Below, in pieces: positions 57,044 to 64,000 of a stretch of DNA of 64,000 bases. Made by a program: the position numbers and the translations under genes. This stretch comes from Toxonevra muliebris (Eukaryota; Arthropoda; Insecta; Diptera; Pallopteridae). Numbering within the stretch: position 1 is the stretch's first letter; every line of letters starts with the position of its first letter. The notes under the pieces were generated by a model. The model did no database searches. It was not told the origin of the DNA and worked only from the letters and a program-made list of their open reading frames with translations. The stretch covers positions 109,155,388 to 109,219,387 of the forward strand of contig OY829326.1 of assembly GCA_963691655.1 (NCBI GenBank), given 5' to 3'.

Positions 57044-58872
57044 AAATTTTTCTTGCATTCTTGAGACAAAATTATTTGACACGTATTTTTTTATTTCAAT
57101 GTGATGTTTCTTATTTTCAAGTAACGATATTTTAAAGTCTTGGAGTTGTAAATATGGAACGTTTTCCAATCCCTAATTGCTCAAAAACTAATAGTTGTAG
57201 GAAAAAATTTCCAACTAATAAAAGTTCGTATATCGCACAAACTTATCGAAAAAATATGAACAAAAAATTGTTTTTGTTATTCAACATATGAATTCTGGAA
57301 ATTTTATAAACAAATTGAATTTTTCCAAACTTGGACATTTTTTTTTTTAATTTTTTTGGTCTGCAAATATTTATAAATGTGTTAAAAAAATTGTGTAAAA
57401 ATTTCAGAGTGGGATGAGATATAGTTTTCGAGATATTCAAATAATAACAAAACAACTACGACTAAAGTCGCCCGGCTTCGAGCGGCGCGCACATGAATTT
57501 ACATACATTAAAATGTACGTATTGTCGCTTACTATATTTCGTTCGCCTTTTGTTGTTTGTTTAGTTTATATCGTCATCTAAAATCCAAAAAGGCATAACT
57601 AAACATTTTATTTTTTTACAGGAGGAGCAAAGAACATTTTAAAATGAAAATTTTTATAGATTTAAGAAGAATGTAATTGTGTAGGTTTAGTATCACTTAG
57701 TTACATATTATTATTAGAGAATATGAAACTGAAACCTAATTGCTCATATTTCATAGTTTGACTTTTTTCTTTATTGACTTTTTTCTTGTATTTACCTAAA
57801 AAGATTCAATTAATTGTTTTGTTTCCTTTTACATTCAAGTGTGTAAATACGTCTATTTGCTTATTAAATTCACAAACTTGTAGTTACGGCCTTTTGGATT
57901 TCGTTAACAAAACCGTTATTTTTGGGCGTAGAAGTTTAAAATTTTGCAGAAACATGCCGTTTCTGAGATTTCATGACCTTTATTATCTGGGTTATTCGGT
58001 GTTTTTTCAAAACTCCTAGACGCGATAAAACTATGTATAATAAGCAGCGAATTTTGAAATCGTACTCACAAATATCACTGGCACTAATATTTTTTATTTC
58101 CTGCAAAGAGAGCACAACAGATCACCCGGTTCCTAAAATTTAGTTTTCCAAGGATCGAAGCAGAAACATGTAATTTATTATTTAAAGGATTAATGCAGAC
58201 ATTTTTTGCTGTTGACCGCGTAGAAACTCGAACGAAGCAAAAAATGGACGTGAAACTGTAAAACCAGCCTTAATGAGAACTTTCTGTATTTCGTTTCTGT
58301 TCCTTTAGGTAACATGCAAAACAACAACAAATTTACGAATTTTGTTTCTATTTCTAATATAAACAAAACAAACATCAAAAGTAAGAGAAAGTAGTCGTAA
58401 ATACACTTTAACGTATGTAAATTCATGTGCACGCCGCTCGAAACCAGGCGACTTTAGTAGTAGTTGTTTTGTTATTATTTGAAAATCTCGAAAACTATAT
58501 CTCATCTCACTCTGAAATTTTTACACAATTTTCTTAACACATTTATAAATATTTGCAGACTAAAAAAATTTAAAAACAAAATGTCCAAGTTTGGAAAAAC
58601 TCAATTTGTTTATAAAATTTTCAGAATTCATATGTTGAATAACAAAAACAATTTTTTGTTCATATTTTTGGATAAGTTTGTGCGATATACGGACTTTTAT
58701 TAGTTGGAAATTTTTTCCTACAACTATTAGTTTTTGAGCAATTAGGGATTGGAAAACGTTCCATATTTACAACTCCAAGACTTTAAAACATCGTAACTTG
58801 AAAACAAAAAACATCACATTGAAATAAAAAAATACGTGTCGATTAATTTCTTCTCAAGAATGCAGGAAAAAA
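57044..58872. mobile_element. Large inverted-repeat (fold-back-like) element, ~525-bp arms
   Basis: The left arm (57044-57572) and right arm (58352-58872) are reverse complements with scattered changes. Shared landmarks include GACACGTATTTTTTTATTTC, CCAATCCCTAATTGCTCAAA, GGAAAAAATTTCCAACTAAT, the CTTTAGT/ACTAAAGTCGCC region with TCGAGCGGCG, and CATGAATTTACATAC. The ~780-bp spacer has no recognised motif. Short frames on opposite strands (57243-57455 and 58464-58703) are the same arm sequence read twice, not genes. Exact ends and target duplication are unclear; the left flank has GGGTGGTTCCATG, not matched on the right. Confidence 0.8.
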
Positions 58873-58879
58873 TATATAT

Positions 58880-61190
58880 GTTCAATTTATATTTCTTCAA
58901 TTTCTGCAAAAATATTATACAACCTTGGTAAGTAATATGAAAGGATTTCTATTCTACTTAAGGTAATCCCTTTTCTATGATGAGCTCTTGTTCTAAGCAT
59001 ATATGCGTTTTTCCTAGTAACTAAAATTCATGTTACATTATGAAAAACTGTAATGCAGTAGCATTCCTATACAGCATCAATTTCGCTACGTTATTGCAAT
59101 TTTTCTCGCATGAAATTAAACATTGAAATAATCATTCGTAATCTGTCACAGATGTTTCATAACAATGCATTACATAAATGTATAAAATTTCATAATATTA
59201 TATAAGAAAATTGAGTGTAGAATTGGTTATGATATGCTTACAATACGTGAATGTATAAAAAAATAAAAAATAAATACAACGTGCACTAAAATAGAACAAC
59301 AAGTGACATTAATGTGCAGAACAATTGCAGCAGGAACAACAACTGCACAATAGTAATATATATACATATACAGAGGGGGGAGAGACACATCAAATGTGTG
59401 TGTGTAGAAAGCGTGGCAGTATTTCCAGAATAATAGTTATATGCTACAAGTGACATTAGTGTAACACAAAAAAAAAAAAAAAAAAAAAAAAATAAAACAA
59501 AAACTAAACAAATATGACAGCAGTGGTAGCAGCTCGTATTGGTTGCTTGGTAAGGGAGATGAGTCTGGTGTGGTTGATTTCCCCTATGTACCACTCACTC
59601 ACATTGACATTTTGATGGTGATTTTTTTTTTTTTTTTTTTTGCTTTCCATGTACATGGCGCCATTTGGACTCTAATGCATTATAGTATTGCATGACAGTG
59701 ACACAGTCTTTGAAAAAAAAAAAATGAAAATAAATTGATGTACGTTTACAGTTTACAATTCATTCGTTTCGTTGGATACTCATAAAAATGCATGCATGTA
59801 AGTTCGATTAAGAATTTTTTTTATTATTATTACCATCATTAGTTCTAAAATAATCTCGTCTCTCTTCCTATAAAAAAAGAAAATAAATCAGTTGCATTTA
59901 CTGCTATGCAATATGCGCGCTTTTTATATACCCAAACCCAAATACTAGCTGTTTCAGGTATATTGTCGTACATTTGTTCACATTAACTTTGTATCGCTTA
60001 TAAAATTTATCCTTTCGTCTGTTGCGCTTTTATTAAGAATAATAAACATAAAAATTCTCATTGCACAAAATTCTCTTTGTTACAATATCTTACACTAAAC
60101 CACACCATGAAATAAACCAATAGCAATTTTAACGTTGGCGTCAATATTGTTCTGTTGTGCTCAAGTTGTTGCTCTTGGCCATATCTCGGTCATTCATTTC
60201 AGAATTTTTACGCGATATAGTAAACTGATAACAGTGTGAATGTGTTGCAATACTGAATCAGTCGATGCGAAGCAGGTTCAATCAACTTATGAAAAAGTAA
60301 ACACTTTTATTTGTATAGTAAAATTGTGCAGTTAAACTCTTCTGGCAGTTATCGGTTGTTGAGGTGAAAATGCTCAATTTGTGAGACAAAGAAATTTTTC
60401 CATGGCGCATAATTTTATTATTTGATATTTTATTAAGTTTTAAGAAAAGTTCTACCTTATAAAGTATTTGAAAAATAGAAAAATATTGCATTTAACGTGG
60501 TTATTTTAATTAGATATTCTCAAAAGTTGTAAACAACGAATTTGAAAGCGATTAGTCGAGCTTGTGATAAATGAAAACCCATAAAAACTTCTACTTTAGT
60601 TATTATTAAATTTTATTTTTTAATTAGAAGAAAATAGTTATAAAATTTTTGTTAGTTTTTTTTTCTATTCCATTGCATGAGTCGAGCAGTCATGGTCGTC
60701 TCTTTGGCTTGCAGTATCTATGGAGAAATAATAAGTTGAAGCAATGATTACAAAAACAAATAAGTGTACCATCAATAACTAGAGCTGCATTTTAGCATAC
60801 TATATCAATGTTGATTTTTCTCGTAATTTTTTTGTACGGAAAATGTTAATAGAAAAAGAATTTAAATTTATAATAAAATTTGTTACAATTATTAAATACT
60901 TACCGTACAAGTATTTACACTACATCTTGGCCAAAAGTGCACAAAAATGCAATTGTGCCTTTATGTTTTATGTCAAAATAAGTATACCAAAAGAGGGTTG
61001 CCATCTAATTGTATGGTAGCGTTTATACATTTGTTTATATGAATTTTCATGATATTTTAATATACATACTCTTTTTTTTCATTCTTTTGAGTGAAATAAC
61101 TACAACTACATGAAATCTGAACAAAATATAACCATCAAGGTGGCTCAATTCCAAACCATCTCCAATAGTTTTACTATCTAGGTAACGTAA
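58880..61190. other. Non-coding intronic stretch
   Basis: No gene is supported. It contains an A25 run (59468-59492) and a T19 run near 59622-59640. The phrase ACAAGTGACATTA occurs twice about 150 bp apart (59300, 59449). Confidence 0.4.
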
Positions 61191-61195
61191 ATGTG

Positions 61196-61725
61196 GGTAA
61201 TTCGGATCAATGCGTATAATTTGGATCGATTTTGTTTTGCTAATAACTTTTCTTTGATATTTTTTCCTTTTTTTGAAATGAACGATAATTATTTCCTCTT
61301 TCTAATGGTATGTAACACTTATTTTAATTATTACAAATTAATCAGTTGTGAGCGAAAAAAAAAGAGTGAGCGTATTTTCATACAAAGCTTTAGCAAGTAA
61401 AATAAAAAACCCACAAATTTTATAACAATAATAACCATTGTACTGGTAAGTATATTTATATAGGATTTTGTTCACTAAACATTCTGCTATAGTTTGGTAA
61501 AAAAAATCACCATACTAAGAAAAAAATGACTTTTAAAATCGATCCGAATTACCAGCATGCGTTTTTCTATTTGCATATAATTCGGATCGATGATCAGAAT
61601 TACCAGCAAATGAGATGTTTGCATAATTACAAAATTGGGAAAAACTATATAGTTTTAATTAATGAAAGTTTCTGAGTTGTGATTTAGATATAATAAGTGG
61701 TGTTTGGAGGTAATTCAAATCGACC
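61196..61725. repeat. Cluster of inverted and direct GGTAATTCGGATCGA motifs (possible MITE)
   Basis: GGTAATTCGGATCAATGCGT opens the cluster at 61196, followed by ATAATTTGGATCGAT. At 61538 the inverse ATCGATCCGAATTACC appears, then ATAATTCGGATCGATGATCA and GAATTACC (to 61604), and GGTAATTCAAATCGACCC at 61709. The 61196-61604 span has mirror-image ends and could be a 409-bp MITE. No clear target duplication. Confidence 0.5.
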
Positions 61726-61729
61726 CTTT

Positions 61730-64000
61730 GTTTAGAGAGTTTTTGTGGAATTTGAGTTTAAAGTTTAGATAAACTTGAAAAATATTTTGAATTTTAGTCA
61801 AAAATTTTGCATTTTAATATCAAAAAAAAATTTTTTATTGAAATGTTAATTGAAATTAGTAGCGTTTTTTAGAGTTATACCAATTTTGAAACTAACCAGT
61901 GATTTTTAGTCAAATTCAATATGAAATAAATTTTAAAAACTAGTTTGTGTTAAATGATTAGTATTTGGCCACGGACTACCGGATCCAGAGATTTACCTTA
62001 AGGGGGTTAACATTTGTCCATCCCTATTAAATTTTTTTTTTTTATTTGTGGCCAATGATGAAATATATGAAATTCCTGTCAGTAACGAAGGAGGGGAGTT
62101 AGGAAGGCGTGGGAGAGGGGGGGGGGGGGAAGAATTTGAGGAGGGGAAGGTTAGGCGGGAGTTGAGGTCGAGGTCAGGGGTATTTAACCCCAAATATTTT
62201 CTCCTTTCCTACGCCCCTTAGACCCACTATTGCTCCTACGTCAGATTGTACAGTCCCATACTTTTGTTTTTAATATATTTCGCATATATCGCCCAGCCAC
62301 AGCTTCTTCCTTTAAGTTTGATAAACCCATGAGTAGGCGCATAATTGAGAATTAGTTCGGTGCTGAACAAGTAAGCCCCCATATAAAATTTTATTAATTT
62401 AGCTCGATATGCTATACAAAAATATTGTACTTTTGCGGAAATACCACGCCCACTTCGAGATACGGCCGAATTTTATAAGCCATAAATTGTCATATACACA
62501 AATGCATCTCTATACCAAATTTCACTAAGAAAATACATAGATTTTGACAACAATTTGTATGTATGTGTGTGCATGAATTTACGTATACATACATAAATTT
62601 GTTTTATATGCTTTTTTCTTAAACACCAAGTTTATCTTTTGCATCTAAATAAACCTCAAATTAAAGATAATTTGCTATAAGTTCACTACACCAGGGTACG
62701 TGGATACGACTTCCTGATGTCGATTAATACCTCAGCGGAAATCTTAATCTTGACGTAAGGACTTACGCCAAGATCCAATTAATACCTCACGAATGAATAA
62801 TGTCTTACGAAGAACCTAGCATGCGGACGCTCTGCTGATATAAACTAACGACTCTTTTGTACTATCCTTCAAGGCGGACGCATCGATTATTACATATAAT
62901 CTAGCGAATAGAGGACAATAGAACCACCAAGCTTCTACCTTATACCACGATCTAAGTCTGAATCTGAGTGTCTTCTTCTGTGCGATGCATGTCCTTTTAT
63001 ATCAATTTCTTCTTATTGTACTGTATTATTTCCGTTCTGTGAAATATATATATTATAATTAATTAAATATAAATGTTAACATATATTTTAACGGCATGTA
63101 TGTGCTAGTGGTTTAGGGATGTGCGATTAAAATTATTGATAATTTTATGTCGTCACATGATTCATAACACAGTGACGTCGTAGGAAAATAATGCACCTCT
63201 TTATACATTACCAAAGATAAATGAATTCTTTCAAGCGTGATCATCCATACTTTTATATAAATTTTTCTTTCTTTAAATCATTCCCATTGTTTCATTAATG
63301 AAATGATTTAATTATGGTAATATTTTAATTCATTCATTGTAAAGTTTATATGAAATATATCATTTCACAACTTTTATTTTTATTTTATTTAAATATTAAA
63401 AAAAATCATACTTAGTTGTACTGCATGGCCAGCTGTTCATCTAGAATCCTTGAATATTTTCTTTTAACGCCTAAAGGGAGCAGAATTTTTTTAATTGTTG
63501 GCAGCTATAGGAATATTTTAACTAAATTATTGTTAAAAAATTTTAAACTATAAAAACTCACAAACGAATCAAAATTTTCACCAGTTTGCTGAATACGCAA
63601 TGCGGTGGTAACATGAGGTCGGCGGTAGAAAACAGTAAAAAAACGCAAAAAATCTAAACTATACATTACATCTTTTGCAAATATGGTAATGTATGTGGTA
63701 ATGTTCAGCAGTATGTTGATGTTCAACATTCTTTTTCGCTACTCTTGTTATGCATTATTTCATTTGTATGCAATAATGCGATAAACCATTAATAATAAAA
63801 GTAATTGATTTCGTATATTCCTTCTGGATATAGCTGAACTTTCCTCTCATGTGTTATTTAAATTAGAGTAGGTCGAAGATAAGAACATCCTAATGACTAA
63901 ATGAATTGTTCTCTTTCAATTATTTTCACACAATTTTGCTGTCAAATTGAATTTGTTTGTTTTTTAATTGTATAAAATTTCGAAAAGAAAAATAAAGACA
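61730..64000. other. Non-coding stretch to window end
   Basis: No gene is supported. A G-rich patch with a run of about 13 G lies at 62090-62180. A near-perfect palindrome CTTGACGTAAG/CTTACGCCAAG sits at about 62751-62773, within a less AT-rich island (62690-63010) containing a TATAAA near 62841. That island might be a solo LTR, but no TG...CA ends or flanking duplication were established. Confidence 0.35.

Noticed and set aside
57243..58703. Two similar small proteins on opposite strands (FCYYL...ISKTIS type)
   Set aside because: They are the same inverted-repeat arm read from both ends, not paralogous genes.
1..64000. CRISPR array, phage, bacterial operon or viral gene cluster
   Set aside because: No regularly spaced repeats with unique spacers, no ribosome-binding-site-led ORF chains, no capsid or envelope motifs; the sequence is clearly insect intronic DNA.

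Overview
This is AT-rich eukaryotic DNA, almost certainly from a higher fly (Diptera, Schizophora; a tephritid is plausible but not proven). The only host gene I can place is the first coding exon of frequenin (Frq/NCS-1, a neuronal calcium sensor) on the + strand at 52011-52074. A 5'UTR portion (51799-52010), a polypyrimidine/AG acceptor and a GTAAGT donor flank it. The exon ends in phase 1 and I find no second coding exon in the remaining 12 kb, so most of the window reads as intron or 5' flank of a neuronal gene with very long introns. There are no bacterial features, CRISPR arrays or operons. Apart from this exon and mobile-element relics, the open frames look like chance frames in AT-rich or simple-repeat DNA.

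Layout. 1-90: 3' tail of a tRNA-derived SINE. 780-1190: palindromic repeat. 3676-6236: nested DNA transposons, an inverted-repeat element split by other DNA including a maT (DD37D) element. 6865-8914: 5'-truncated non-LTR retrotransposon with an uninterrupted reverse transcriptase and a ~400 bp (AAAAAT)n tail. 11442-13179: Helitron-like element carrying a pyrimidine minisatellite. 18787-19692: internally deleted mariner (DD34D). 20183-20478: SINE. 20762-21569: hAT-type palindromic element with a perfect 8-bp target duplication. 28724-31690: tRNA-like fragment, hairpin, decayed piggyBac and a 206-bp piggyBac-type MITE. 34493-35762: second decayed piggyBac. 36667-37863: decayed DD37E element. 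44773-45262 and 48124-48754: two fold-back elements that may be one family. 45902-47160: putative TIR element. 48830-49675: RNase H-bearing non-LTR relic, invaded by an RTE-clade element (49691-51245) with a 15-bp target duplication. 54988-55869: second hAT-type element. 57044-58872: large inverted repeat. 61196-61725: cluster of inverted GGTAATTCGGATC motifs.

As a whole the window records successive insertions into intronic DNA. At least five Class II superfamilies or lineages (maT, mariner, DD37E, piggyBac, hAT-like), a Helitron, three LINE relics and a SINE are present. No element looks autonomous: every transposase is frameshifted, deleted or absent, and the LINEs are 5'-truncated. I found no convincing new multi-gene system. 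The items most worth following are the frequenin exon, the two ACACAG-ended fold-back elements, the RTE copy that lost its catalytic YADD motif in frame, and the cluster of piggyBac-related loci.
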